From the NCBI RefSeq assembly GCF_001613205.1, contig NZ_BDBX01000005.1:235382-299381 (forward strand): DNA of 64,000 nucleotides, in the 5' to 3' direction. Source of the DNA: Nocardia sienata NBRC 100364. GTDB lineage: Bacteria; Actinomycetota; Actinomycetes; Mycobacteriales; Mycobacteriaceae. Below are positions 8,572 through 18,195 of the stretch, piece after piece. The notes under the pieces were generated by a model. That model did not search any database. It was not told where the DNA came from and saw nothing but the letters and a program-made list of their open reading frames with translations. Numbering within the stretch: the stretch's first letter is position 1; every line of letters starts with the position of its first letter. The position numbers and the translations under genes were made by a program.

Positions 8572-9166
8572 CCCTGCCCGGATGGACCCCGGGGCTCCGG
8601 CTCTTGCTGCGTCGGTGAAGGTCCTCATCGCCGGTGGTTTCGGCGTCGGCAAGACCACGATGGTGGCCTCGATCAGCGAGATCCCGCCGCTACGCACCGA
8701 GGAGATGATCACCGAACTCAGTACCGGTATCGATGATCTGTCCGGTGTCGAATCCAAGACCACCACGACCGTGGCGCTGGACTTCGGCCGGATCACCATC
8801 GACAAGGACCTGGTGCTGTATCTGTTCGGGACCCCCGGCCAGGATCGCTTCTGGTTCCTGTGGGATGAACTCGCCCGGGGCGCGCTCGGCGCGGTGGTGC
8901 TGGCCGATACCCGCCGGTTGGGGAATTCCTTCGCCGCCATCGACTATTTCGAGCGGCGCGGCCTGCCCTTCCTGATCGCGGTGAACTGTTTCGACGGTGC
9001 GCCGCGGTACACGATCGACGAGGTTCGTGACGCACTCGATCTCGACCCGTCCATCCCAGTGATGCTGTGCGACGCGCGCGACCGGGTCTCGGCCAAGAAT
9101 GTGCTGCTCAGCTTGATCGAGCATCTCATCGAGCGGGCCACCCGCCCCAATCTCACCACCAAGTAG
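8552..9166 (+). CDS. Conservon small GTP/ATP-binding protein (CvnD)
   Basis: The 204-residue product is a Ras-like P-loop protein. It has Walker A GGFGVGKTT at about residues 30-38, switch-region GTPGQDRFWFLW, and a degenerate NKxD site (NCFD). These are typical of the ATP/GTP-binding proteins that end conservons. It overlaps the DUF742 gene and is the last gene of the operon, which ends at the hairpin at 9174-9200. It is expected to cycle nucleotide states under control of the roadblock and sensor proteins. In Streptomyces, conservons influence development and antibiotic production; the role here is unknown. Confidence 0.92.
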   Translation: MESEKFDPARMDPGAPALAASVKVLIAGGFGVGKTTMVASISEIPPLRTEEMITELSTGIDDLSGVESKTTTTVALDFGRITIDKDLVLYLFGTPGQDRFWFLWDELARGALGAVVLADTRRLGNSFAAIDYFERRGLPFLIAVNCFDGAPRYTIDEVRDALDLDPSIPVMLCDARDRVSAKNVLLSLIEHLIERATRPNLTTK

Positions 9167-9173
9167 GCCGGCA

Positions 9174-9200
9174 CGGGCGGAGCCGCACCGGCTCCGCCCG
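9174..9200. terminator. Hairpin terminator between conservon and Nudix gene
   Basis: An 11-bp perfect inverted repeat (CGGGCGGAGCC, loop GCACC, then its complement) lies between two convergent genes. It has no long T-tract, as is usual in high-GC actinobacteria. It can serve both strands. Confidence 0.7.
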
Positions 9201-9207
9201 CCGAGGG

Positions 9208-9615
9208 TCAGGGTGCCAGCCGGCCCGCCGCGTGGAGCTCGTCGAACAGCAACTGATCCACCGGCGGCACCCGCGGCCGATCGGCGAAACCGAACCACGC
9301 GAGTTCGGCGATCTCACTGCTCGCGGCCAACGTCCCGTGATAATCCGCGCGGTAGCAGCTCATCCGGACCCGCGCGCCGTCGTCCGCCGCTTCGTAGACC
9401 CCCACCGGCTCGACCGTCTCCCGTACCAGCGTGACCGTCAGCTCCTCGGTGATCTCGCGCAGCAAGGTCTGCTCATCGGATTCGCCGGCTTCCCGCTTTC
9501 CGCCCGGGATATAGAACACGTTCTTGCCGCGCGGACGCGCACACAGGATTCGCCCGTCCACGATGAGGACCCAGGCGACCGTATCGATGAGTTTCCCTAC
9601 CAGCTCGTCCGTCAC
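9208..9615 (-). CDS. Nudix hydrolase
   Basis: This 135-residue protein contains a complete Nudix box, GGKREAGESDEQTLLREITEEL (positions of G, E, RE and EE as required). The box should bind Mg2+ for hydrolysis of a nucleoside diphosphate-linked substrate. The chain is little more than a Nudix fold, similar in size to MutT-type housecleaning enzymes; the substrate cannot be told. It begins with GTG at 9615. The gene is convergent with the conservon and shares its terminator hairpin. Confidence 0.9.
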   Translation of the reverse strand: MTDELVGKLIDTVAWVLIVDGRILCARPRGKNVFYIPGGKREAGESDEQTLLREITEELTVTLVRETVEPVGVYEAADDGARVRMSCYRADYHGTLAASSEIAELAWFGFADRPRVPPVDQLLFDELHAAGRLAP

Positions 9616-9782
9616 GCGGTCAGCTTAGGCGCCCCGCCTTCGTCCCGAGCGCCCCGCAGACGTCCTCCGGTCCTCCGCGTCCACCTGCCGACTCTTCCAC
9701 CGTCGCTGTTCCCGGCCCGGCTCGCAAGCCGATCTCGGCCAAGCTGCCACGCATCGCGCGGTCGCGGACGTACCATGCGAAC

Positions 9783-10193
9783 GTGGCCGATGCGAATCCC
9801 CCCGCCGCGCTGCGGGTCCTGGTCTACAGCAACGACGCCGACACCCGGGGTCAGGTGATGCTGGCGCTCGGCCGCCGGCCGCATCCGGATCTACCGCCCC
9901 TGGAGTACCTCGAGGTGGCCACCGCCCCGGTGGTATTGGAGCGCATGGATGCCGGCGCGGCAGATCTGGCCGTACTGGACGGCGAGTCCGCGCCGGTGGG
10001 CGGGATGGGCCTGGCCAAGCAGCTCAAGGACGAAATCCGCGGGTGCCCGCCGCTGGTCGTGCTCACCGGGCGCGCCGACGATGCCTGGCTGGCGAACTGG
10101 TCGCGGGCCGAAGCCGTGGCTGCCCATCCGATCGACCCGCTGCGGCTCACCGAGATCGTGGTCGATCTGCTGCGTCGGCGCCCGGCTGCCTGA
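9783..10193 (+). CDS. Receiver-domain-like protein upstream of nuoA (Rv3143-like)
   Basis: The 136-residue product is a stand-alone response-regulator receiver-like fold. The first strand is RVLVYSND, the phospho-acceptor region is LAVLDGES with an Asp, and the fourth strand ends VVLTGR with a Thr. The usual switch Lys (KP in strand five) is replaced by AHPIDP. In mycobacteria a similar small protein (Rv3143) is encoded just before the nuo genes. The conserved neighbourhood suggests a link to complex I, though no DNA-binding domain is present. The start is GTG at 9783. Confidence 0.8.
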   Translation: MADANPPAALRVLVYSNDADTRGQVMLALGRRPHPDLPPLEYLEVATAPVVLERMDAGAADLAVLDGESAPVGGMGLAKQLKDEIRGCPPLVVLTGRADDAWLANWSRAEAVAAHPIDPLRLTEIVVDLLRRRPAA

Positions 10194-10476
10194 GCGGCTC
10201 ATTACGTTCATTCGCTCATAAATCTCAGTCGCGAATTCGATCAAAGCGCTCCATGAATCCGCGTTCGTCCTGCCACGACAGTTGTAGGCTGTGCTGTAGC
10301 TCACATGAGCGCGGGAGATGAAATATAACCCGCGTCGACTGATCCTCCCCCAGCCCTGTGTCGAATCCGGGGACGATCCGGCGGCGTGGGGCATACCCAT
10401 CCTCCGCCCGACCCCGTTCGCGGGACCCGGTGGCACAACCGCGGGGTTCCAGTTCGCAAGGAGGGGAAGCGCAGTC
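10194..10476. promoter_or_regulatory. Leader/promoter region of the nuo operon
   Basis: About 280 bases with no convincing gene separate the receiver-like gene from nuoA. The section 10200-10260 is comparatively AT-rich and probably contains the promoter. No operator or riboswitch could be named. An in-frame extension upstream of nuoA to 10318 exists but lacks nuoA-like sequence. Confidence 0.4.
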
Positions 10477-10857
10477 GTGAACACCGAACTGCCGATACTG
10501 GTCCTCGGCGCGGTCGCCGCCGCGTTCGCGGTGATCTCGATCCTGATCGCCGGCCTCATCGGCCCCAAACGCTACAACCGCGCCAAACTACAGGCCTACG
10601 AATGCGGTATCGAACCCACACCGCACGCAACGGCCGGAGGCGCGGGAAACATTACCGGACAACGGTTTCCGGTGAAGTACTACCTCACCGCGATGCTGTT
10701 CATCATCTTCGATATCGAGATCGTGTTCCTCTACCCGTGGGCGGTCCATATCGATGCGCTCGGGGTGTTCGGACTGGCCGCGATGGCACTGTTCATCGTC
10801 AATGTCTCGGTCGCCTACGCCTACGAATGGCGGCGCGGCGGCCTCAGCTGGGACTGA
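10477..10857 (+). CDS. nuoA: NADH-quinone oxidoreductase subunit A
   Basis: NuoA is a membrane subunit of complex I next to the quinone site. I chose GTG 10477 because AAGGAGGGG lies at 10458-10466 and the resulting 126 residues match the usual NuoA length. The protein has three helices, the conserved AYECGIEP loop with its cysteine, and FPVKYYLTAMLFIIFDIEIVFLYPWA. It is the first gene of the 14-gene nuo operon. A longer in-frame start at 10318 would add 53 residues with no family similarity. Confidence 0.95.
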   Translation: MNTELPILVLGAVAAAFAVISILIAGLIGPKRYNRAKLQAYECGIEPTPHATAGGAGNITGQRFPVKYYLTAMLFIIFDIEIVFLYPWAVHIDALGVFGLAAMALFIVNVSVAYAYEWRRGGLSWD

Positions 10858-10921
10858 GCCGCGAACCTCCGATCAGCCGTACCGCGCCCGGCGCGGGCCG
10901 ATATCCAGGGAGTAGTCGGAC

Positions 10922-11476
10922 ATGGGTTTGGAAGAGAAGCTGCCCAGTGGTTTCGTGCTCAGCACGGTCGAAGCCATGGCGGGGTACATGCGAAAGGGGT
11001 CGGTGTGGCCGGCCACCTTCGGTCTGGCCTGCTGCGCGATCGAGATGATGGCCACCGGCGGTGGCCGATTCGACTCGGCGCGTTTCGGCATGGAGGTCTT
11101 CCGTGCCTCACCGCGGCAGGCCGATCTGATGATCGTGGCCGGCCGGGTCAGCCAGAAGATGGCGCCGGTACTGCGTCAGGTCTACGACCAGATGACCGAA
11201 CCGAAGTGGGTGCTGGCGATGGGGGTGTGCGCCTCCTCCGGCGGCATGTTCAACAACTACGCCATTGTGCAGGGCGTGGATCATGTGGTCCCTGTCGACA
11301 TCTACCTACCGGGTTGCCCGCCGCGCCCGGAGATGCTGCTCAACGCCATCCTCGCGCTGCACGAGAAGATCCAGGCGACCCCGATGGGCGTGAACCGGGC
11401 CGAGGCGATCCGCGCCGCCGAGGCGGCGGCGCTGGCGGCCACCCCGACCATCCGGATGGAAGGTCTGCTGCGATGA
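10922..11476 (+). CDS. nuoB: NADH-quinone oxidoreductase subunit B
   Basis: NuoB binds the terminal [4Fe-4S] cluster N2 that reduces quinone. The 184-residue protein shows the adjacent Cys pair in ACCAIEMM, the third Cys in [11 protein letters not shown] and the fourth in [10 protein letters not shown], as needed for N2. It also has [23 protein letters not shown] lies just upstream of ATG 10922. Its stop overlaps the nuoC start by four bases (ATGA). Confidence 0.97.
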   Translation: MGLEEKLPSGFVLSTVEAMAGYMRKGSVWPATFGLACCAIEMMATGGGRFDSARFGMEVFRASPRQADLMIVAGRVSQKMAPVLRQVYDQMTEPKWVLAMGVCASSGGMFNNYAIVQGVDHVVPVDIYLPGCPPRPEMLLNAILALHEKIQATPMGVNRAEAIRAAEAAALAATPTIRMEGLLR

Positions 11477-12198
11477 GCACCGAGGGTCCGGGCTCCACCG
11501 ACAGCCGCGCCGTGGAGCCCGAACAGCCGATAGGTCCCGAGGACGAGGTCATCGGGGTGCGCCGCGGGATGTTCGGAATCTCCGGCAGCGGCGACACCTC
11601 CGGCTACGGCCGCCTGGTCCACCGGGTCGCGCTACCCGGTGGCAGCCCGCCGCCCTACGGGAGCTATTTCGACACGGTGGTCGAGCTGCTGCGCGCGGCC
11701 CTGGCAGCCGGCGCCGGGTTCGATGCCGCGATCGAGAAGGTCGTGGTGGATCGCGGCGAACTCACCCTGCACGTCGACCGCGACCATCTGGTCGCGGTGG
11801 CGCGCGCACTGCGCGACGATCCCGCGCTGCGGTTCGAACTGTGCCTCGGGGTGAGCGGTGTGCACTACCCCGACGAATCCGGCCGTGAGCTTCGGGCGGT
11901 CTATCACCTGAACTCGATCACCCACGGGCGCCGGGTACGACTCGAGGTGTCCGCTCCGGACACCGACCCGCATATCCCGTCGCTGTATCGCGTGTATCCG
12001 ACCTGCGACTGGCACGAACGGGAGACCTACGACTTCTTCGGAATCCTGTTCGACGGGCATCCCTCGCTGACCCGCATCACCATGCCCGACGACTGGCGCG
12101 GTCACCCGCAGCGCAAGGACTACCCGCTGGGCGGGATACCGGTCGAGTACAAGGGCGCGCGGATACCGCCGCCCGATGAGCGGAGGGCGTACAGCTGA
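11473..12198 (+). CDS. nuoC: NADH-quinone oxidoreductase subunit C
   Basis: NuoC is the 30-kDa peripheral subunit that packs against NuoD. The 241-residue chain begins with an acidic, low-complexity N-terminus. It then contains the family block [23 protein letters not shown] and the C-terminal [11 protein letters not shown] 11473 overlaps the nuoB stop, and its own stop overlaps the nuoD start by one base (TGATG). An upstream open frame to 11005 is antisense-like low complexity and was not used. Confidence 0.96.
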   Translation: MSTEGPGSTDSRAVEPEQPIGPEDEVIGVRRGMFGISGSGDTSGYGRLVHRVALPGGSPPPYGSYFDTVVELLRAALAAGAGFDAAIEKVVVDRGELTLHVDRDHLVAVARALRDDPALRFELCLGVSGVHYPDESGRELRAVYHLNSITHGRRVRLEVSAPDTDPHIPSLYRVYPTCDWHERETYDFFGILFDGHPSLTRITMPDDWRGHPQRKDYPLGGIPVEYKGARIPPPDERRAYS

Positions 12199-13583
12199 TG
12201 AGCGAGACCGATTACCGGCCCGGAGTCTCCGGCGGGCCGGACAGCGACGACTCCCGGACCGCCCACACGGCATCGGGCCGCAGCGGCGCGGACCGCACCG
12301 AGCGGGTACTGACGGTCGCCGGGCAGGACTGGGACGAGGTCGCCGACGCCCTGCGCGGCGCGGGTGAGGAACGCATCGTCGTCAATATGGGTCCCCAGCA
12401 TCCGTCCACGCACGGGGTGTTGCGGCTCATCCTGGAGATCGAGGGCGAAACCGTGGTCGAGGCCCGGTGCGGTATCGGCTATCTGCACACCGGTATCGAG
12501 AAGAACCTCGAATTCCGCACCTGGGCCCAGGGCGTCACCTTCGTCACCCGGATGGACTATCTGTCCCCGTTCTTCAACGAGACCGCCTTCTGCCTCGGAG
12601 TGGAGCGGCTGCTGGGCATCACCGACGACATCCCCGAACGCGCCACCGTGATCCGGGTGATGCTGATGGAGCTCAACCGCATCTCCTCGCATCTGGTGGC
12701 GCTGGCGACCGGGGGTATGGAACTGGGCGCGCTGACCCCGATGCTGTTCGGCTTCCGTGAGCGCGAGCTGATCCTCGACGTCTTCGAGAACATCACCGGC
12801 CTGCGGATGAACCACGCGTTCATCCGGCCCGGCGGTATCGCCCAGGACCTGCCCGGCGACGCGGTCACCAAGGTTCGCGAACTGCTGGCGCTGATGCCGA
12901 AACGGCTGCGGGACATGGAGCATCTACTCACCCACAATCCGATCTTCAAGGCACGCACCCGCGATATCGGCTATCTCGATCTGACCGGCTGTATCGCACT
13001 CGGCGTCACCGGCCCGGTCCTGCGCTCCACCGGCCTACCGCACGATCTGCGCAAGGCCATGCCCTACTGCGGGTACGACACCTACGAATTCACCGTCCCC
13101 ACCACCGACACCTGCGACTGCTACGGCCGCTACCTCATCCGGATCGAGGAGATGAAGCAGTCCCTGGCGATCGCGGAACAGTGCCTGGACCGATTGCGGC
13201 CGGGTCCGGTCATGGTGGCGGACAAGAAGATCGCCTGGCCTGCGGACCTGGAACTGGGCGCCGACGGGCTGGGCAATTCACCACAGCACATCGGCAAGAT
13301 CATGGGGACCTCGATGGAGGGGCTCATCCACCACTTCAAGCTCGTCACCGAGGGGATCCGGGTGCCACCGGGGCAGGTCTACGCCGCGGTGGAGTCGCCG
13401 CGCGGCGAGCTCGGCGTCCATATGGTCAGCGACGGCGGCACGCGACCCTACCGCGTGCACTATCGCGATCCCTCCTTCACCAACCTGCAGGCCGTGGCCG
13501 CGATGTGCGAGGGCGGCATGGTCGCCGATGTGATCGCGGCCGTCGCCAGTATCGATCCGGTGATGGGCGGTGTGGACCGATGA
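12198..13583 (+). CDS. nuoD: NADH-quinone oxidoreductase subunit D
   Basis: The 461-residue NuoD is the 49-kDa subunit forming the quinone pocket with NuoB. The core starts at about residue 58 with [17 protein letters not shown] and includes [13 protein letters not shown]. It ends with the expected terminal segment DPVMGGVDR. The first 55 residues are an actinobacterial-type polar extension. The gene is separate from nuoC, not fused as in Escherichia coli. Confidence 0.97.
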   Translation: MSETDYRPGVSGGPDSDDSRTAHTASGRSGADRTERVLTVAGQDWDEVADALRGAGEERIVVNMGPQHPSTHGVLRLILEIEGETVVEARCGIGYLHTGIEKNLEFRTWAQGVTFVTRMDYLSPFFNETAFCLGVERLLGITDDIPERATVIRVMLMELNRISSHLVALATGGMELGALTPMLFGFRERELILDVFENITGLRMNHAFIRPGGIAQDLPGDAVTKVRELLALMPKRLRDMEHLLTHNPIFKARTRDIGYLDLTGCIALGVTGPVLRSTGLPHDLRKAMPYCGYDTYEFTVPTTDTCDCYGRYLIRIEEMKQSLAIAEQCLDRLRPGPVMVADKKIAWPADLELGADGLGNSPQHIGKIMGTSMEGLIHHFKLVTEGIRVPPGQVYAAVESPRGELGVHMVSDGGTRPYRVHYRDPSFTNLQAVAAMCEGGMVADVIAAVASIDPVMGGVDR

Positions 13584-13703
13584 GGGGCGATATCACCTCT
13601 GCCGAACGGCGCCTGCCGGTTCCGAGGAGGGTCATATGAGGCGAGACCTCCGCCCACGCCGCGGCCGCGGCGGACCGCACGCACCGGCTTCGAAGGAGAA
13701 GCG

Positions 13704-14417
13704 ATGAGCGAGATCCTGTTGCGCCTGAGTGTTCGGCCGCAGCCCTACCCCGACGATGTCCGTGCCCGGCTGGAGCCGGACGCGAAAGAGATCATCGCCC
13801 GATACCCGCAGCCCCGCTCGGCGCTGCTACCGCTGCTCCATCTGGTGCAGTCGGAAGAGGGCTATGTCAGCAGTACCGGGATCGAGTTCTGCGCGGAGTT
13901 GCTCGGGCTCACCGGCGCCGAGGTGACCGCGGTCGCCACCTTCTATTCCATGTACCGGCGCACCCCCACCGGCGACTACCACGTGGGCGTCTGCACCAAT
14001 ACCCTGTGCGCAGTCCTCGGCGGCGATGCCATCCTCGCCGAACTACGCGAGCACCTGGGCCTCGCGCATGGCGAGACCACCGACGACGGTGCGATCACCC
14101 TCGAACACATCGAATGCAACGCGGCCTGCGATTACGCGCCGGTGATCATGGTGAACTGGGAGTTCTTCGACAACCAGACGCCGGAATCGGCCCGCGAACT
14201 GGTGGACGCACTCCGCGAGGGCCGTACCGTCACCCCGACCCGCGGCGCGCCGCTGTGTACCTTCCGGGATACCGCGCGGGTACTCGCCGGTTTCCCGGAC
14301 ACCCGGCCCGGCGTACTCGACGGAGAGCCGGGCACCCCGACGCTCACCGGCCTGGAGACCGCACGCGCCCAGGGTATGCGGGCCCCCGAGGTACCGGACG
14401 AGGACGGTGCCCGATGA
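13704..14417 (+). CDS. nuoE: NADH-quinone oxidoreductase subunit E
   Basis: NuoE carries a [2Fe-2S] cluster in the NADH dehydrogenase module. The 237-residue chain has the required cysteines in VCTNTLC (Cx4C) and ECNAAC (Cx3C), plus TFYSMY. A C-terminal extension of about 60 residues beyond the ferredoxin fold is typical of actinobacteria. AAGGAG precedes ATG 13704. The 120-bp gap before it is the largest inside the operon's first half. Its stop overlaps nuoF. Confidence 0.96.
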   Translation: MSEILLRLSVRPQPYPDDVRARLEPDAKEIIARYPQPRSALLPLLHLVQSEEGYVSSTGIEFCAELLGLTGAEVTAVATFYSMYRRTPTGDYHVGVCTNTLCAVLGGDAILAELREHLGLAHGETTDDGAITLEHIECNAACDYAPVIMVNWEFFDNQTPESARELVDALREGRTVTPTRGAPLCTFRDTARVLAGFPDTRPGVLDGEPGTPTLTGLETARAQGMRAPEVPDEDGAR

Positions 14418-15742
14418 CCCTGACGCCCGTCCTCAGCAAGTACTGGGATCTGCCGAATTCCTGGACCCTCGACACCTACCGGGCCCACCAGGGGTACGAA
14501 GCGCTGCCGATCGCGCTCGGCATGACACCGGACCAGGTGATCACCACGGTCAAGGACGCCGGGCTTCGCGGCCGCGGCGGCGCCGGGTTCCCGACCGGTA
14601 TGAAATGGGGTTTCATCCCGCAGGGCCCCGAACCCGACGGCTCCACCAAACCGCACTACCTGGTGGTGAACGCGGACGAGTCCGAACCGGGAACCTGCAA
14701 GGACATCCCGCTCATGCTCGCGGCGCCGCATTCGCTCATCGAGGGCGTGATCATCGCCGCCTATGCCATTCGCGCCGCGCACGCCTTCATCTATCTGCGC
14801 GGTGAGGTGGTGCCGGTACTGCGCCGGCTGCAGGCCGCGGTCGCCGACGCCTACGCCGCCGGGCTGCTGGGCCGCGATATCCTCGGCTCCGGCTACGACC
14901 TGGAGCTCACCGTGCACGCCGGCGCCGGCGCCTATATCTGCGGTGAGGAGACCGCCCTGCTGGATTCGCTGGAGGGCCGGCGTGGGCAGCCCCGGTTGCG
15001 CCCGCCGTTCCCGGCGGTCGCGGGTCTGTACGCCAGCCCCACCGTGGTGAACAATGTCGAATCCATCGCCAGTGTGCCGCCCATCATCCGTAACGGCCCC
15101 GCCTGGTTCCGCTCCATGGGTAGCGAGAAGTCCCCGGGTTTCACGCTGTACTCGCTGTCCGGTCATATCGCCCGGCCCGGCCAGTACGAGGCGCCGCTCG
15201 GCATCACCCTGCGCGAACTGCTCGGGTACGCGGGCGGGGTCCGCGCGGGCCGGTCGCTGAAGTTCTGGACGCCCGGCGGTTCCTCGACCCCGCTGTTCAC
15301 CGCCGAACATCTCGATGTGCCCTTGGATTACGAGAATGTGATGGCGCAGGGGTCGATGCTGGGCACCAAGGCATTGCAGATCTTCGACGACACCACCTGT
15401 GTGGTCCGTGCGGTACTGCGCTGGACCGAGTTCTACGCCCACGAGTCCTGCGGTAAGTGCACCCCGTGCCGGGAGGGCACGTACTGGCTGGTCCAGCTGC
15501 TCACCCGGCTCGAGGCGGGCGAGGGCACACCCACCGACCTGGACAAACTCCTGGATATCGCCGACAACATCAACGGCAAGTCCTTCTGCGCGCTCGGTGA
15601 CGGCGCGGCCAGCCCCATCGTGTCCTCGCTGAAGTATTTCCGCGACGAATACCTCGCGCATATGACGCGCGGCGGCTGCCCGTTCGATCCCGCCCGCGCG
15701 ACTGCCTGGGCCGGATCCGCGGCCGGAGAGGGGATCCGATGA
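14414..15742 (+). CDS. nuoF: NADH-quinone oxidoreductase subunit F
   Basis: NuoF is the NADH-oxidising flavoprotein. The 442-residue chain contains the NADH loop [14 protein letters not shown] and the FMN segment [26 protein letters not shown] and the N3 cluster motif [11 protein letters not shown] follow. ATG 14414 overlaps nuoE (ATGA) and its stop overlaps nuoG. It delivers electrons via FMN to N3 and NuoG. Confidence 0.97.
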   Translation: MTLTPVLSKYWDLPNSWTLDTYRAHQGYEALPIALGMTPDQVITTVKDAGLRGRGGAGFPTGMKWGFIPQGPEPDGSTKPHYLVVNADESEPGTCKDIPLMLAAPHSLIEGVIIAAYAIRAAHAFIYLRGEVVPVLRRLQAAVADAYAAGLLGRDILGSGYDLELTVHAGAGAYICGEETALLDSLEGRRGQPRLRPPFPAVAGLYASPTVVNNVESIASVPPIIRNGPAWFRSMGSEKSPGFTLYSLSGHIARPGQYEAPLGITLRELLGYAGGVRAGRSLKFWTPGGSSTPLFTAEHLDVPLDYENVMAQGSMLGTKALQIFDDTTCVVRAVLRWTEFYAHESCGKCTPCREGTYWLVQLLTRLEAGEGTPTDLDKLLDIADNINGKSFCALGDGAASPIVSSLKYFRDEYLAHMTRGGCPFDPARATAWAGSAAGEGIR

Positions 15743-18195
15743 CCGCCACCGTCCGTACCGATTCCGCAGATCTGCAGCCTGCCGATCTGGTCACCGTCAC
15801 GATCGATGGCATCACCGTTGGCGTCCCGGCCGGCACCCTGCTCATCCGCGCCGCCGAACTGATCGGTATCCAGATCCCCCGGTTCTGCGACCATCCGCTG
15901 CTCGCCCCGGTCGGCGCCTGCCGGCAGTGCCTGGTGGAGGTCGAGGGCCAGCGTAAACCCGTGGCCTCCTGCACCATGACGGTCACCGAGGGCATGGTGG
16001 CGCACACCCAGCTCGATTCCGCGGTCGCGGAGAAAGCGCAGCAGGGTGTGATGGAACTGCTGCTGATCAACCATCCGCTGGACTGCCCGGTCTGCGACAA
16101 GGGCGGGGAATGCCCGCTGCAGAACCAGGCCATGTCCACCGGCCGGGCGGAAAGCCGCTTCGAAGGGGAGAAGCGCAAGTATCCCAAACCGATTCCCCTG
16201 TCGACCGCGGTCCTGCTCGATCGTGAACGGTGCGTGTTGTGCGCGCGCTGTACCCGTTTCTCCCAGCAGATCGCCGGGGACCCGTTCATCGAACTGCTCG
16301 ACCGCGGCGCGCTCCAGCAGGTCGGCACCGCCGCGCACGAGCCACTCGATTCGTACTTCTCCGGTAACACCGTGCAGATCTGCCCGGTCGGTGCCCTCAC
16401 CGGTACCAGTTACCGGTTCCGGGCCCGCCCGTTCGACCTGGTCTCCAGCCCGAATGTCTGTGAGCACTGCGCCTCCGGTTGCGCCCAGCGCACCGACCAC
16501 CGGCGCGGGAAGGTCCTGCGCCGCCTGGCCGGCGACGATCCCGAGGTCAACGAGGAATGGAACTGCGACAAGGGGCGCTGGGCGTTCGCCTACACCGGAG
16601 AACGCGATCGGATCACCGGTCCGCTGCTGCGCGGCGCCGACGGGACGCTGGCACCGTGCTCGTGGTCCGAGGCACTCGCGGCCGCCGCGCGCGGTCTGCG
16701 CGCCGGCGTGGGTAACGCGGCGGTACTGCCCGGCGGCCGGATCACCGAGGAGGAGGCGTACGCGTACGCCAAATTCGCCCGGACGGTACTGGGCACCAAC
16801 GATATCGACTTCCGGGCCCGCGCCCAGACGGCGGAGGAAGCGGAATTCCTGGGCGCCTGGGTCGCCGGGCACACCGGCACCGTCACCTACGACAGTCTGG
16901 AGAAGGCCCCCGTCGTACTCCTGGCCGGCTTCGAACCGGAGGAGGAATCGCCCATCGTCTACCTGCGGCTGCGCAAGGCGGCCCGGACCCGCGGGGTGCC
17001 GGTGTTCTCGATCGCCGCCTATGCCTCGCGCGGCCTGGAACGGATGTCGGGCACTCTCGTCCCGGCGGTCCCCGGCAGCGAGGCCCGGCTCCTCACCGAG
17101 CTGATCGAACCCGGCGCCGAGTCCGGCCCGGCCCGGCTGCTGCGGGAACCCGGCGCGGTCATCCTGGTCGGCGAACGGCTGGCGACCGCCCCCGGTGCGC
17201 TGTCGGCGGCGGTCCGGCTCGCCGCCGATACCGGCGCCGCGCTCGCCTGGGTGCCGCGGCGAGCCGGTGAACGCGGCGCGGTGGAGGCCGGCGCACTGCC
17301 CGGCCTGCTTCCGGGTGGCCGGCCCGTCACCGACGCCGAGGCCCGGCGGCAGGTGGCCGAGATCTGGGGTGCCACCGATCTTCCCGACTCCCCCGGCCGC
17401 GATACCGCGGCGGTTCTCGACGGCACCGCGACGGTGGGCACCCTGGTGGTCGGTGGTATCGAACTCGCCGACCTGCCCGATCCCGCCGCGGCGCGGGCCA
17501 CCCTGCAGGCCGCCGATTTCGTGATCTCGCTGGAACAGCGGCACAGCACGGTTACCGCGTACGCCGACGTCGTGTTCCCGGTGGCCACGGCGATGGAGAA
17601 ATCCGGCACCTTCCGCACCTGGGAGGGCCGTCCCCGTCCGTTCACCGCGGCGCTCACCGACAGCACGGTGCGCCGCACCGCCGCGCCGCTGTCCGATCTA
17701 CGGGTGCTGCACAGTCTGGCGGCGGAAGTGGGGGTGGCGCTCGGGCTCCCCGATACCGCCGCCGCGCGCGCCGAACTCGACCGTCTCGGTCCCTGGACCG
17801 GGGCCACGGTCGCGCCCCCCGCACGGCCGGCCGCGCCGCCTGCCCGCCCGGAACCCGGTACCGCGGTGCTGGCCAGCTGGCGCATGCTACTGGACCGCGG
17901 CCGGATGCAGGACGGTGAAGCGAATCTGGCCGGTATCGCGCGGCCGCCGGTGGCGAGGTTGTCGGCGGTGACCGCGGCGGAAGTGGGAGTCGCCGACGGG
18001 GAACCGATCACGGTGATCACCCCGCACGGCGCCGTGACCCTGCCGCTGGCCGTCACCGAGATGCCGGACCGGGTGGTATGGCTGCCCATGAACTCACCCG
18101 GGTGCTCGATCCACACCGATCTCGGCGCCCGACCGGGCGACGTCGTGACCCTACGACGCGCCGACCAGCGGACGGAGGCATCCGACCATGACTGA
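15739..18195 (+). CDS. nuoG: NADH-quinone oxidoreductase subunit G
   Basis: This 818-residue iron-sulfur subunit holds an N-terminal [2Fe-2S] domain ([16 protein letters not shown]). Further cluster ligands are [13 protein letters not shown] and [10 protein letters not shown]. The additional N7-type site appears as CEHCASGC with a distal CDKGRWAF. The C-terminal two thirds are the inactive molybdopterin-oxidoreductase-like region. The length fits actinobacterial NuoG. It overlaps nuoF by four bases and the nuoH frame by eight. Confidence 0.96.
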   Translation: MTATVRTDSADLQPADLVTVTIDGITVGVPAGTLLIRAAELIGIQIPRFCDHPLLAPVGACRQCLVEVEGQRKPVASCTMTVTEGMVAHTQLDSAVAEKAQQGVMELLLINHPLDCPVCDKGGECPLQNQAMSTGRAESRFEGEKRKYPKPIPLSTAVLLDRERCVLCARCTRFSQQIAGDPFIELLDRGALQQVGTAAHEPLDSYFSGNTVQICPVGALTGTSYRFRARPFDLVSSPNVCEHCASGCAQRTDHRRGKVLRRLAGDDPEVNEEWNCDKGRWAFAYTGERDRITGPLLRGADGTLAPCSWSEALAAAARGLRAGVGNAAVLPGGRITEEEAYAYAKFARTVLGTNDIDFRARAQTAEEAEFLGAWVAGHTGTVTYDSLEKAPVVLLAGFEPEEESPIVYLRLRKAARTRGVPVFSIAAYASRGLERMSGTLVPAVPGSEARLLTELIEPGAESGPARLLREPGAVILVGERLATAPGALSAAVRLAADTGAALAWVPRRAGERGAVEAGALPGLLPGGRPVTDAEARRQVAEIWGATDLPDSPGRDTAAVLDGTATVGTLVVGGIELADLPDPAAARATLQAADFVISLEQRHSTVTAYADVVFPVATAMEKSGTFRTWEGRPRPFTAALTDSTVRRTAAPLSDLRVLHSLAAEVGVALGLPDTAAARAELDRLGPWTGATVAPPARPAAPPARPEPGTAVLASWRMLLDRGRMQDGEANLAGIARPPVARLSAVTAAEVGVADGEPITVITPHGAVTLPLAVTEMPDRVVWLPMNSPGCSIHTDLGARPGDVVTLRRADQRTEASDHD

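Noticed and set aside
10318..10476. N-terminal extension of nuoA
   Set aside because: The 53 added residues are not NuoA-like and a strong ribosome-binding site precedes GTG 10477.
15433..17544. 703-codon open frame antisense to nuoF/nuoG
   Set aside because: It mirrors the high-GC third-codon bias of nuoG, is Gly/Arg/Asp-rich without motifs, and nuoG is certain.
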